A stretch of DNA of 17,394 bases from Spirochaetota bacterium. Lineage in GTDB: Bacteria; Spirochaetota; UBA4802; JAFGJZ01. Positions within the stretch are counted from its first letter, which is position 1, and every line of letters starts with the position of its first letter. The stretch lies in contig JAKJGA010000023.1 in the NCBI GenBank assembly GCA_022704645.1, positions 1 through 17,394 of the forward strand, read 5' to 3'. The notes under the pieces were generated by a model. The model made no database searches, was not told the DNA's origin, and worked only from the letters and a program-made list of their open reading frames with translations. Both the position numbers and the translations under genes were made by a program. This document shows positions 9,713 through 16,217 of this stretch, one piece after another.

Positions 9713-10195
9713 TTAGAGCTTTTTACGCATAACTTTTACTGAATGACCGAAACTGTCAACTTCATCAGAATAACTGAACCACCCCAATGAGGTATAATAT
9801 TTTTCAAGATGAATAGAATCCCGATAGTCAACAAACAAAAACATTTCACTAAACCCGAGCCTCGCAGCTTCTTTTTCACAGACTCGCACAAGAGCTGACC
9901 CTACTCCTTTTTTTCTATACTCAGGGAGAACATATAAAGAAGAAAGCCATGGAGATAAATCTTTACGGGAAAGGAGATCGAATTGCTTAAGTGAAACCAT
10001 TCCGCATGTTCTGATTTCATCTTTAGCAACAAAAGCAGACGGAAGAGAATTCACATTGCATCTTTTGCGGTAATCTTTCAAAACCGCATTGTATGAAATA
10101 TTATGAGGAGCAAACCATTTTTCGTGCGCCCATTTTGCCATAATATCAACAGACTTCATAGAAGATGACAAATGAATAATTCTAACTTTAGGCAT
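9713..10195 (-). CDS. GNAT-family N-acetyltransferase
   Basis: 160 residues, the usual size for a stand-alone GNAT enzyme. These transfer an acetyl group from acetyl-CoA to an amine on a small molecule or protein. The central strand and acetyl-CoA loop are plain: SSLYVLPEYRKKGVGSALV (85-103), with the R-x-x-G-x-G pyrophosphate-binding motif as RKKGVG (94-99). The C-terminal part has the expected YYTSLGW (133-139). No signal peptide, so cytoplasmic. The substrate cannot be read from the sequence. It starts inside the last bases of the TRIC gene (8-base overlap), so the two are co-translated; no functional link between them is evident. Confidence 0.92.
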   Translation of the reverse strand: MPKVRIIHLSSSMKSVDIMAKWAHEKWFAPHNISYNAVLKDYRKRCNVNSLPSAFVAKDEIRTCGMVSLKQFDLLSRKDLSPWLSSLYVLPEYRKKGVGSALVRVCEKEAARLGFSEMFLFVDYRDSIHLEKYYTSLGWFSYSDEVDSFGHSVKVMRKKL

Positions 10196-10790
10196 TTTTT
10201 CTCTTTGGAAGCGATAAATTCATTTTTATCGAAATTATCCTGATTATTATTATAATTAATATTGAAGAAATTACTGCAGCATTATCAGCAAGAGAAAAGA
10301 ACCTCATAATGAAGTACGCAAAACCTCCGGCAATACATGCAGTTGCATAAATCTCACGGCTTAATACCATGGGACTTTCAGTACAAAGTATGTCTCGAAT
10401 CATGCCCCCCGCAACCGAAGTCGTTACTCCCATCATTACGCAAAAAACCGGAAGAAGATCCGCATCAAGCGCTTTCTTTATACCGATTATGGTAAATACA
10501 CCTAAGCCGACAGCATCTGAAAGAGATAGAAAAAGCTTAATCCTCAGCACCCTTCTTCCTAAAATCAAAGCCGCAAGAACTCCGCATATTACCGCAATAA
10601 AATAGTTGAAATCCTTAAGCCAGAAAACCGGAGAATGACCAAGAAGGACATCTCTGACGGTTCCGCCCCCGACAGCAGTAACGAACCCGACAACAAGGAC
10701 GCCGAATATATCGAGTTTTTTCTGAACGCCCAAAAAAGCACCGGTAACTGCAAAAATACATGTTCCGAATAAATCTAATGGATAAAGCAT
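10188..10790 (-). CDS. TRIC-family (UPF0126/YicG-like) cation channel
   Basis: 200 residues, almost entirely hydrophobic, with about seven membrane segments. The duplicated UPF0126 signature is present: VGGGTVRDVLLG (40-51) and SVAGGMIRDILC (125-136), each a small-residue GGG/AGG kink followed by RD. Known: bacterial TRIC proteins such as YicG are homotrimeric, potassium-permeable channels in the inner membrane with one pore per subunit. Both glycine kinks and both RD pairs are intact, so this should be a functional member. It is the first gene of a two-gene unit with the acetyltransferase. AGGCGG lies 4 bases before the ATG, and a strong-looking promoter lies just upstream. Confidence 0.93.
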   Translation of the reverse strand: MLYPLDLFGTCIFAVTGAFLGVQKKLDIFGVLVVGFVTAVGGGTVRDVLLGHSPVFWLKDFNYFIAVICGVLAALILGRRVLRIKLFLSLSDAVGLGVFTIIGIKKALDADLLPVFCVMMGVTTSVAGGMIRDILCTESPMVLSREIYATACIAGGFAYFIMRFFSLADNAAVISSILIIIIIRIISIKMNLSLPKRKNA

Positions 10791-10809
10791 AACACCGCCT
10801 GAAGGTGAA

Positions 10810-10838
10810 ATAATACATTCTGCACCTTATTTTGTAAA
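10810..10838 (-). promoter_or_regulatory. Sigma-70-type promoter of the TRIC-GNAT unit
   Basis: The minus strand reads TTTACA (10838-10833), exactly 17 bases, then TATTAT (10815-10810). Both boxes match the sigma-70 consensus at four to five of six positions with ideal spacing, and the ATG at 10790 lies 19 bases downstream of the -10 box. A short inverted repeat, AAGGTG/CACCTT (10802-10807 and 10823-10828), brackets the -10 box and could be an operator. Confidence 0.6.
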
Positions 10839-10875
10839 TAATTTATGGGAGGATAATGTTCAAAATATTTGAATG

Positions 10876-11349
10876 TTATTGCTGTATTTTTCTTAATTCC
10901 AGCCAGGTTCTATTGATAGTAATCATAAGTCCGTTATTTCTATCATTTTTATTAATATCAATTTGATACTGAAGAGTATAGTTATCCAATTTCAAACAAA
11001 TTGTATTAAAGTCTTCATTATTTTTGCTTTTAACAGTATTCCCGAAATATTTCTTAATCCAAGCATTCAAGACACTTGAAACCGAAACCTTACCGAATTT
11101 CCTGAAATCAATACAGCTCTCATACTCTTCTCTCTCCAGATAAAAATGAACAATCTTATATTCCAAACCTTTTGGCTGATATTTCACGGTACGAAAGAGA
11201 GGAACATCCTTCGTAATATCATATTTCAAAACAGAATCTTTTAAAATCAGAGCTATCATTTTCGGAACGGTTGTGTTTTGAGCTTTACATGCCCGAATTA
11301 ACATGAAGTAAGACACTAATTCAATATTTATACTGCTTCTCAATTTCAT
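10876..11349 (-). CDS. Unrecognised 157-residue cytoplasmic protein
   Basis: The frame opens at 11394, but the better start is the internal ATG at 11349 (protein MKLRSSINIELVSYF...), because GGAGG sits 5 bases upstream of it while the earlier ATG has no ribosome binding site. The product is soluble, basic, without signal peptide or membrane segment. It has a helical first half (ELVSYFMLIRACKAQ, VPKMIALILKDSVL) and a more beta-like end (CLKLDNYTLQYQIDINKN, GLMITINRTWLEL). I do not recognise the family. It is flanked by a terminator upstream and a promoter downstream, so it is probably its own transcription unit. Confidence 0.72.
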   Translation of the reverse strand: MKLRSSINIELVSYFMLIRACKAQNTTVPKMIALILKDSVLKYDITKDVPLFRTVKYQPKGLEYKIVHFYLEREEYESCIDFRKFGKVSVSSVLNAWIKKYFGNTVKSKNNEDFNTICLKLDNYTLQYQIDINKNDRNNGLMITINRTWLELRKIQQ

Positions 11350-11356
11350 ATAAACC

Positions 11357-11373
11357 TCCGTAATTAATACGGA
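11357..11373 (-). promoter_or_regulatory. Inverted repeat overlapping the ribosome binding site
   Basis: TCCGTA and TACGGA (6 bp, 5-base AT spacer) form a perfect inverted repeat. On the minus strand its second arm runs into the GGAGG ribosome binding site of the 157-residue gene. It could be an operator for a repressor, possibly autoregulatory, or a weak hairpin hiding the binding site. Confidence 0.4.
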
Positions 11374-11401
11374 AATTCCTACATTTTGTATCATTTATTT
11401 A

Positions 11402-11448
11402 TAAAAAAAGATTCCCTGCATCCGCCGCATTCAAAAGCGGAAGCAGGG
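11402..11448 (-). terminator. Intrinsic terminator of the ECF/exporter operon
   Basis: Read on the minus strand, GCAGGG pairs with CCCTGC (11443-11448 with 11414-11419). After one mismatch, GCGGA pairs with TCCGC (11437-11441 with 11421-11425), closing an 11-base loop. Seven T residues follow (11409-11403). It lies 30 bases after the ATPase stop and in the orientation of that operon. Confidence 0.85.
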
Positions 11449-11477
11449 CAGAGGAGAATGAAATTGTTAGAATAATA

Positions 11478-12173
11478 TCATTTTTTTCGCTTAGAAGAAA
11501 TATTTACGACATCCGATTCAATAACCCCATCCGTAAGATGTATTGTCCGGCGGGCTCGTTTAGCAAAATCAGGCTCATGTGTTACCATAATTATGGTGGT
11601 TGAAAAATTTTTGTTAATCTTCTCAAAAATATGCATAACTCTTTCGCCGTTTTCAGAATCAAGATTTCCGGTCGGTTCATCAGCAAAAAGAATACGCGGT
11701 TCCATAATAAGAGAACGGGCTATTGAAGTACGCTGAAGCTCTCCACCCGACATCTGAGCAGGAGTTTTATCTTTGCATTTTTCAATTTCAAATTCATGCA
11801 TCAGTTCAACAGCATAGGAAGCTTTTTGCTTTTCCATCTTAATCTTTCGCGCAGGCATCAGAATATTTTCAAACGCTGTAAGCTCAGGAAGAAGATAGTG
11901 AAACTGGAAAACGAATCCTATCTTTTGATTTCTAAATTCATGTGTTTCTCTGCTCGGCATACGGTGAACCTCTTCACCTAAAACGTAAACACTGCCCGAA
12001 GTCAGCGGATCAAGACCGCTCACAGTATAAAGTAATGTCGATTTACCAGAACCAGAACGTCCGGTCACAGAAAGAAATTCACCCTCATCAACAGAAAAAT
12101 TCAGACTCTTAAGTATTGTTACGGGCGGATGCCCGAAGCTTTTTACCATATCTTTACATTCAATTATTTTCAT
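11478..12173 (-). CDS. ABC transporter ATPase, LolD/MacB-type
   Basis: 231 residues, the normal length of a stand-alone LolD-class nucleotide-binding subunit. All motifs are intact: Walker A GRSGSGKST (38-46), Q-loop Gln90, signature MSGGELQR (141-148), Walker B ILFADEP (161-167) with catalytic Glu166, D-loop GNLD, and switch His199 in MVTHE. The segment FVFQFHYLLPELTAFENILMP (87-107) is typical of LolD, MacB and related type VII exporters. The start overlaps the permease stop (TGATG), so the two are made together. It should power the permease by a mechanotransmission cycle; the substrate could be a lipoprotein, lipid or small toxic compound. LolD and MacB-like roles cannot be separated by sequence alone; the fusion protein upstream favours MacB-like export. 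It is the last gene of the operon. Confidence 0.95.
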   Translation of the reverse strand: MKIIECKDMVKSFGHPPVTILKSLNFSVDEGEFLSVTGRSGSGKSTLLYTVSGLDPLTSGSVYVLGEEVHRMPSRETHEFRNQKIGFVFQFHYLLPELTAFENILMPARKIKMEKQKASYAVELMHEFEIEKCKDKTPAQMSGGELQRTSIARSLIMEPRILFADEPTGNLDSENGERVMHIFEKINKNFSTTIIMVTHEPDFAKRARRTIHLTDGVIESDVVNISSKRKK

Positions 12174-13405
12174 CAGCTTGTGCCTTTTATAATTTCAATA
12201 GGTGAAAGTTTTCCGGCTGAACGTGCAGGGAAATAACTTGCTACTAAAGCTGAACCGAAAACCAGAACAAAGCTCTTTAGATAAATCATAATATCCCAGG
12301 ATATTCTCATGTGCCCTCTTCCCATAGGTATCTTAAGCGTTTCAAGATATTTACAGAAAAAGAATGCAATAGCTTCGCCAGCGGCAACACCCGCAATACC
12401 GATTAGTGCTCCCTGAATCAGAAAAAGAAATACTGTGTCATTTTCCGTATAACCGATTGAACGCAGTATGGCAATTTCCTTCTGCTTATGATTTACTACC
12501 ATATTAAGAATATTATAAATACCGAATGCAACTACTACTATAAAAGTTATCGTCGTAACATCGCGCACCGTATCCTGAGTCTTTGTCATTGACAGAAAAT
12601 TTTCATTCGCCTGATCCCAGCTTTCAACGTCATCGACAGATGCACTTTGCCATCTGGTTGCGGTTTCAGCAGCTTTTGAAACATCATCTATTTTTACGAT
12701 TATCTTATTGATATAGCCCGGCTTCCCTATCATCTTTTGAACTGTTGAAATTGAAGTAAAGAGAGTCTGTCCGTCAGTACGGAAATCTCCCGTGTCAAAA
12801 GTTCCGATTATTCTCATCGGAAAAAGTGAACCGTCAGAAGACGCCACAATAACAGTATCATCCTTCTTGAGTCCGAAGTCTTCAAGGAAGCGTTTACCGG
12901 CAAAAACAAGAGAAAGACCGTTTGTCACTTCATTAAGATCGCCTTCAACAACATATTCAAAAAGATTAGTCGCATTTCTGTGCTTTTCCGGATCTATTCC
13001 TGTCAATGAAACGGATTTCGAAAAATTACCTTTTGTAACAATGAATGTTTCTGAAGCAATGGGAGCATAATTCTTAACTTCATCCATCGATTCAAGTTTC
13101 GCAAACCATTTCACAGCGCTTGTCAGATTAGCATTTGACCTGCGCCCGGTCGGAGTATTAAGCCATTTAACTTTTGAATCTTCATAAAACAGACCCTTGA
13201 CGTTTTCTTCAGAAATCGTTTCGTTTCTGGGAGAGATTCTGATATGTCCGTCTCTTTCAATAAGATTCGAAATCATGTATTCTTTAAAACCGAGCTGCAT
13301 CGCCGAAAAAACAATGAAACCGCCAGACCCCATCACAATCGCCGCAAAAGTCAAAAGAGTCTGACTCTTGCGTGTGAAAATATGTTTTAGTGCAAGAAAC
13401 CACAT
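12173..13405 (-). CDS. ABC transporter permease, LolC/E-MacB (FtsX-like) family
   Basis: 410 residues, LolC/LolE length, with four membrane segments in the family order: TM1 (about 15-37), a 240-residue periplasmic domain, then TM2 (284-304), TM3 (327-350) and TM4 (372-395). After TM2 comes the coupling segment NHKQKEIAILRSIGYTENDT (305-324), which contacts the ATPase. The C-terminus (PARSAGKLSPIEIIKG) is typical of the family. Known: two such subunits and two ATPases form the complex and drive substrates from the inner membrane or periplasm. Only one permease gene is present, so a homodimer is expected, as in MacB, rather than a LolC-LolE pair. The gap after the fusion-protein gene is 6 bases, with GAGG 12 bases before the ATG. 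Confidence 0.94.
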   Translation of the reverse strand: MWFLALKHIFTRKSQTLLTFAAIVMGSGGFIVFSAMQLGFKEYMISNLIERDGHIRISPRNETISEENVKGLFYEDSKVKWLNTPTGRRSNANLTSAVKWFAKLESMDEVKNYAPIASETFIVTKGNFSKSVSLTGIDPEKHRNATNLFEYVVEGDLNEVTNGLSLVFAGKRFLEDFGLKKDDTVIVASSDGSLFPMRIIGTFDTGDFRTDGQTLFTSISTVQKMIGKPGYINKIIVKIDDVSKAAETATRWQSASVDDVESWDQANENFLSMTKTQDTVRDVTTITFIVVVAFGIYNILNMVVNHKQKEIAILRSIGYTENDTVFLFLIQGALIGIAGVAAGEAIAFFFCKYLETLKIPMGRGHMRISWDIMIYLKSFVLVFGSALVASYFPARSAGKLSPIEIIKGTS

Positions 13406-13411
13406 AATGTT

Positions 13412-14197
13412 TCATTTCCTCTTCTTCGCAGGCTTGGAAGCAGTAAAAACTTTATCACTTGCAAGAATGCTTCCATCGGTAACTTCAACCCATTCCGCAT
13501 CTATCAATTGCGTTTTCGGCTTTAGTGAAATCTTTTTCCCGCCCCGGAGAACAACAACTCCGTCATTCGTCACAGCAGAAGAAGGAATCATAAGAGCATT
13601 TTCACGCGCGGCAATTTTTACAGCGACATCGCATGTCATCTCGGGTAGAATTTCTTCCGGAACAGAATCAAGCGATATATTGACGAGAAATTCACCGTCA
13701 GATGGAAATACTGCAGAAACTCTTCCGCTGACTTTTTTATCCCGCAGCATTTCAAATGACACTTCCGCCGTTTGGTTTTTGCGTATTCTTAAAACAGATT
13801 CCTGATCGAGAGAAATCTGAACATAAAGCTTCTTCATATCGACAACAGAAAGAACATTGGCATTGGTGGAAACCAGCTCATTTTCCTTAAAATTAACAGA
13901 TGTAACTGTTCCGCTTATCGGAGACCGCATTGTGATCAAGTCGCTTGTAGAAAGCAAAGGATCACCCTTATTCACCGAAGAACCTTCGACAACATAAATA
14001 CGGGAGATTGCACTGTTATTTCCCATCCGGAGGTTATAATAAATCAGCGGCTTGACGGTGCCAAGAGCGTAGACCGCGTCGACGACTTTTCCCGATTTTA
14101 CCGGAACATAATTTCCATTTTTCTTTACGAATAAAAAAACCGTTAGAACGACAAAAGCAAGCACAGAAATTATAAATACTTTCTTCTTCATACTCAT
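13412..14197 (-). CDS. Short membrane-fusion protein (HlyD/MacA-like) without helical hairpin
   Basis: 261 residues, clearly shorter than MacA (about 370). An N-terminal anchor (6-24) is followed by the two halves of a biotinyl-lipoyl domain: GNNSAISRIYVVEGSSVNKGDPLL (59-82) and MRSPISGTVTSVNFKENELVS (90-110). Between them, where fusion proteins that dock on TolC carry a long coiled-coil hairpin, there are only about seven residues (STSDLIT). A beta-barrel (about 122-200) and a membrane-proximal domain with MIPSSAVTNDGVVVL (203-217) follow. Family knowledge: these proteins couple inner-membrane pumps to periplasmic events. Without the hairpin it probably does not engage a TolC-like tunnel, and no such gene is in the window. 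The start overlaps the upstream TGA by one base; Met3 is an alternative start. Confidence 0.88.
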   Translation of the reverse strand: MSMKKKVFIISVLAFVVLTVFLFVKKNGNYVPVKSGKVVDAVYALGTVKPLIYYNLRMGNNSAISRIYVVEGSSVNKGDPLLSTSDLITMRSPISGTVTSVNFKENELVSTNANVLSVVDMKKLYVQISLDQESVLRIRKNQTAEVSFEMLRDKKVSGRVSAVFPSDGEFLVNISLDSVPEEILPEMTCDVAVKIAARENALMIPSSAVTNDGVVVLRGGKKISLKPKTQLIDAEWVEVTDGSILASDKVFTASKPAKKRK

Positions 14198-14511
14198 CAG
14201 AAATCACCGCCGGAAAAATCATAAGAAAAATAATTAACAGAAGTCTCTTCACTTATAATATAAGCTGAATAAGTTTCATCTTTCTCACCGAATACTTTGC
14301 CGAGAAGCATCACAGAAACTGCAACGGCAAGAAGAAAAGCCGCAGCTTTAAAATAATAATTCTGCAGTGAAACAACAGAATTCTGCTGATTCACCTCGCG
14401 GAATAAAGGATTAGAAACTATTGAACGAATCATGTTCCTTTCCCACTTTGCGCTTTCCATTCTGAAATCGATAGCGCGTGTGAATGAATCTTTTTTAACT
14501 CGTGAATTCAT
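14197..14511 (-). CDS. Single-span membrane protein, candidate anti-sigma factor
   Basis: 104 residues: a polar, basic N-terminal part (1-53), one membrane span (about 54-72, KAAAFLLAVAVSVMLLGKV) and a short acidic, Tyr-rich periplasmic tail (EKDETYSAYIISEETSVNYFSYDF). The layout matches small anti-sigma factors such as CnrY, in which a cytoplasmic helix grips the sigma factor and the rest crosses the inner membrane. No zinc-binding HxxxCxxC motif is present, so it is not a ZAS-type anti-sigma factor. The assignment rests mainly on context: its start lies 17 bases inside the end of the ECF sigma gene, a standard sigma/anti-sigma coupling, and a periplasmic sensor-like gene lies just before. 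No family similarity is recognised by eye. Confidence 0.7.
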   Translation of the reverse strand: MNSRVKKDSFTRAIDFRMESAKWERNMIRSIVSNPLFREVNQQNSVVSLQNYYFKAAAFLLAVAVSVMLLGKVFGEKDETYSAYIISEETSVNYFSYDFSGGDF

Positions 14512-15013
14512 AGTTATCCTCCTCCATTATTTCTTTCAGCATTGCCCTGGCACGGTGACTTCTCGATTTCACCGTGCCGCATTTAATATCAAGCTTAGCG
14601 GAAATCTCCTTTTCGCTTCTGCCGTCTGCCATTAAAGAAAGAACATCCCTGTATTTAGACGGAAGCTTTGAAATATAATTACGCAGGCATTCAAAATCTT
14701 CATCATGAGATATTTCTTCGCGGCTTTCTTTTACAAGATCAGCTTTGATTGCCTTATGGGCTTTTAGTTCTTCCCGCCTCAGTCTCTCTGAAGCTCTAAG
14801 AGATTCATTTTTTGCAATCGTATAGAGATAATTGTTTCTGCTTCTGATATCAGGAAAAACTTTTTTATCTGCATTGCGGACAAAACGGATGTAAGTTTCC
14901 TGAACTACATCATCAATATAATGAGAATAGTTCCGGGAGAAATGTCTCCCGATTGCAGACAAAACTATTTTCTTGGTCTCGCGAAACAATTCTGCAAATT
15001 CGTTTTCAGTCAT
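14495..15013 (-). CDS. ECF-family RNA polymerase sigma factor
   Basis: 172 residues, normal ECF length. Region 2 is at about 10-80 with the core-binding stretch YIDDVVQETYIRFVRN (32-47) and the -10-reading part NNYLYTIAKNESLRASERLRR (60-80). After an acidic linker, region 4 (117-161) carries LPSKYRDVLSLMADGRSEKEISAKL followed by the recognition helix around GTVKSRSHRARAMLKE. Regions 1.1 and 3 are absent, as in ECF factors. It should direct RNA polymerase to a small stress regulon, probably including its own operon. It overlaps the sensor gene by 8 bases and the candidate anti-sigma gene by 17, so all three are stoichiometrically coupled. Confidence 0.95.
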   Translation of the reverse strand: MTENEFAELFRETKKIVLSAIGRHFSRNYSHYIDDVVQETYIRFVRNADKKVFPDIRSRNNYLYTIAKNESLRASERLRREELKAHKAIKADLVKESREEISHDEDFECLRNYISKLPSKYRDVLSLMADGRSEKEISAKLDIKCGTVKSRSHRARAMLKEIMEEDNYEFTS

Positions 15014-15476
15014 GACGTTCCGGTCCGCGGTTTCTGAATTTCATATGACGGCACATCTTATTTCTGAAAATCTTTTTCTGTTCATCTGTTAAAATTTTTT
15101 CACCTTCAAAACGAAGTCTCATAAAACTTATTTTATTATCACGTTCTATTGAATCAATTTCTTCAAGAACTTTTGTTATTTCATTTTCATTAAACTCTGA
15201 AGCAGAAGTAAGTGAGAAAAGCTTATCGCGTTTCTCTTCGATTTTTTTTCTGTTTTCTCCCAGCTTCGCATTAAACGGTTCGTGAAGAGCGCGGATTTTG
15301 ATTACCTGCTCATCAGTCAAATCGAGATCTGATTTCATCTTCGTAATTATTTTTTCAAAATCAGGAGGCCTTTTCATATCGGGATTGAACCCCGTTATCA
15401 GTGAAAATATAATAAATGCAGAAAGAATTATAATGGCACTCCCCATCAACACAAAGGCAATTTTTATCTTTTTCAT
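15006..15476 (-). CDS. Spy/CpxP/CnrX-like periplasmic sensor or chaperone
   Basis: 156 residues with an N-terminal membrane anchor or signal (about 5-29) and an all-helical, highly charged periplasmic domain. Two copies of the LTxxQ motif that defines the Spy/CpxP group are present: LTDEQ at 53-57 and again at 129-133. The C-terminus MCRHMKFRNRGPERHD (141-156) is rich in Met, Cys and His and could bind a metal such as copper, nickel or cobalt. Known: Spy-fold proteins include periplasmic chaperones (Spy), envelope-stress feedback proteins (CpxP) and metal sensors that control an ECF sigma factor (CnrX). Being first in an operon with an ECF sigma factor and a likely anti-sigma factor favours a CnrX-like sensor role. 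GAGGGAGAT precedes the ATG. Confidence 0.87.
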   Translation of the reverse strand: MKKIKIAFVLMGSAIIILSAFIIFSLITGFNPDMKRPPDFEKIITKMKSDLDLTDEQVIKIRALHEPFNAKLGENRKKIEEKRDKLFSLTSASEFNENEITKVLEEIDSIERDNKISFMRLRFEGEKILTDEQKKIFRNKMCRHMKFRNRGPERHD

Positions 15477-15494
15477 ATCTCCCTCTTCTTATCT

Positions 15495-15524
15495 AATAAA
15501 TCACATTTTAGGGGGAAAAGTTCC
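15495..15524 (-). promoter_or_regulatory. Candidate ECF-type promoter of the sensor/sigma/exporter operon
   Basis: The minus strand reads GGAACTT at 15524-15518, identical to the -35 element of sigma-E-class ECF promoters. With a 16-17 base spacer the -10 region falls on TTTATT around 15500-15495, 19-20 bases before the ATG. The -10 is not a recognisable ECF box, so the call rests on the -35 and on ECF operons usually being autoregulated. Confidence 0.38.
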
Positions 15525-15530
15525 ATTTCT

Positions 15531-15562
15531 GTTACTTTCTTTTTACAAAAAAAGAAAGTAAC
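15531..15562. repeat. 14-bp perfect inverted repeat (hairpin 1 of 6)
   Basis: GTTACTTTCTTTTT (15531-15544) pairs fully with AAAAAGAAAGTAAC (15549-15562) around a 4-base loop. It lies about 55 bases upstream of the sensor gene and just upstream of the candidate ECF promoter. It may end transcription entering from the accessory region, although no separate T-run follows the stem. Confidence 0.85.
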
Positions 15563-15566
15563 TCTA

Positions 15567-15778
15567 TTCGAGCGCTGATCCATCCGTGGGCGCTCGAACT
15601 TGCGTACATCCATGTACGTTCGGAAAAGTTGCTGGGGATATCCCCAGACCCCTTAAATTTCTTTTCTCTCATTCGTCTTTTTCTGAAGTGCTTAGCGCAC
15701 TTCAGAATTTCATCTATAATTCATCTCGAAATATCATTACGCGTTTGTTCGCTTCGCTCAGCATACGCGTAATGATAT
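15567..15778. repeat. Five further perfect inverted repeats in tandem (hairpins 2-6)
   Basis: Hairpin 2: TTCGAGCGC/GCGCTCGAA (15567-15575, 15590-15598). Hairpin 3: CGTACAT/ATGTACG (15603-15609, 15612-15618). Hairpin 4: the 16-base palindrome CTGGGGATATCCCCAG (15632-15647). Hairpin 5: TTCTGAAGTGC/GCACTTCAGAA (15681-15691, 15697-15707). Hairpin 6: ATATCATTACGCGT/ACGCGTAATGATAT (15731-15744, 15765-15778). Every arm is perfect and no two share a sequence. The array could be a structured RNA, a palindrome-rich mobile element or a protein-binding array. No gene is supported here; the short plus-strand frame crossing it is made of hairpin sequence. Confidence 0.85.
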
Positions 15779-15922
15779 CTGCTTTATAATTATCTATTCT
15801 AATCATTTTACCCAGTTTCGACATTCATTTCTTGCCCCGGCTTCCGAAAAACGGATCGTTTTGCTTCATTGTTTTGCAATAACGATAAACCGCTTATACG
15901 TAATCCGGTTGGAGATTTGTTT
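15779..15922. other. Non-coding stretch without recognisable features
   Basis: Between the hairpin array and the first direct-repeat copy I see no credible gene, terminator or promoter, only minor inverted repeats such as TCCG/CGGA near 15845-15857. With its flanks it completes the gene-free interval from 15477 to 16046. Confidence 0.5.
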
Positions 15923-16029
15923 ATTCAAAGAAAGCAAAGCCGGCATGAAACTCTCTCAGTGTCCGGATATTTGTACACCTCAGTTTGATTTTGCCATGAT
16001 ACTGGCAAAGCACTTATACTGGAAGGTGC
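15923..16029 (-). repeat. Direct repeat, copy A, following the 56-residue gene
   Basis: The 71-base core (15923-15993) matches copy B at 16361-16432 at roughly 90 percent, with one single-base indel and a few substitutions. The similarity resumes as CCTTCCAG (near 16028-16021), separated from the core by an extra segment that carries TGCCA/TGGCA. The single-base indel argues against a conserved reading frame, so it is more likely a DNA or RNA element than gene duplication. It begins about 53 bases after the stop of the small gene at 16047. Confidence 0.8.
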
Positions 16030-16046
16030 AAAAAAAATAATTCTAT

Positions 16047-16217
16047 TTAAGAAAATAAATAATTCTTTCCTAAGATAAACAAAGCAGAAAGAATATAAAA
16101 CACTATTATCCCAATTATAATTTGTTTAAAAGACCATCTATACATGACGCCCTTGAACGTAATACCAACACTTATAATTAAGAAATATAAAAATATATAA
16201 AAAATTTTATTTTCCAT
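16047..16217 (-). CDS. Small predicted membrane protein, 56 residues
   Basis: A frame of 57 codons from ATG at 16217 (MENKIFYIFLYFLIISVGIT...) to TAA at 16047. The product is two hydrophobic stretches (about 5-20 and 32-50) separated by a short basic loop (FKGVMYRWSFKQ), a plausible hairpin membrane protein. The ribosome binding site is weak (GGGAT 8 bases upstream). Support comes from its orientation, its place in the series of small membrane-protein genes, and the direct-repeat copy that follows it as in the neighbouring gene. Family unknown. Confidence 0.45.
   Translation of the reverse strand: MENKIFYIFLYFLIISVGITFKGVMYRWSFKQIIIGIIVFYILSALFILGKNYLFS

Noticed and set aside
11350..11394. 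Upstream ATG at 11394 as start of the 157-residue gene
   Set aside because: The extra 15 residues have no ribosome binding site, and the GGAGG before the ATG at 11349 would fall inside the coding region.
13368..13805. A 145-codon plus-strand frame
   Set aside because: Lies antisense to the membrane-fusion protein gene, which has clear lipoyl motifs and operon spacing.
14034..14252. A 72-codon minus-strand frame
   Set aside because: Overlaps the junction of the candidate anti-sigma and fusion-protein genes in another frame; both of those have better support.
15531..15562. Classical intrinsic terminator
   Set aside because: The stem is AT-rich and is not followed by a separate T-run on either strand, so termination is possible but not called.
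15586..15789. A 67-codon plus-strand frame (MGARTCVHPC...)
   Set aside because: It is built from hairpins 2-6 of the inverted-repeat array and opposes all neighbouring genes; no coding signal beyond an open frame.
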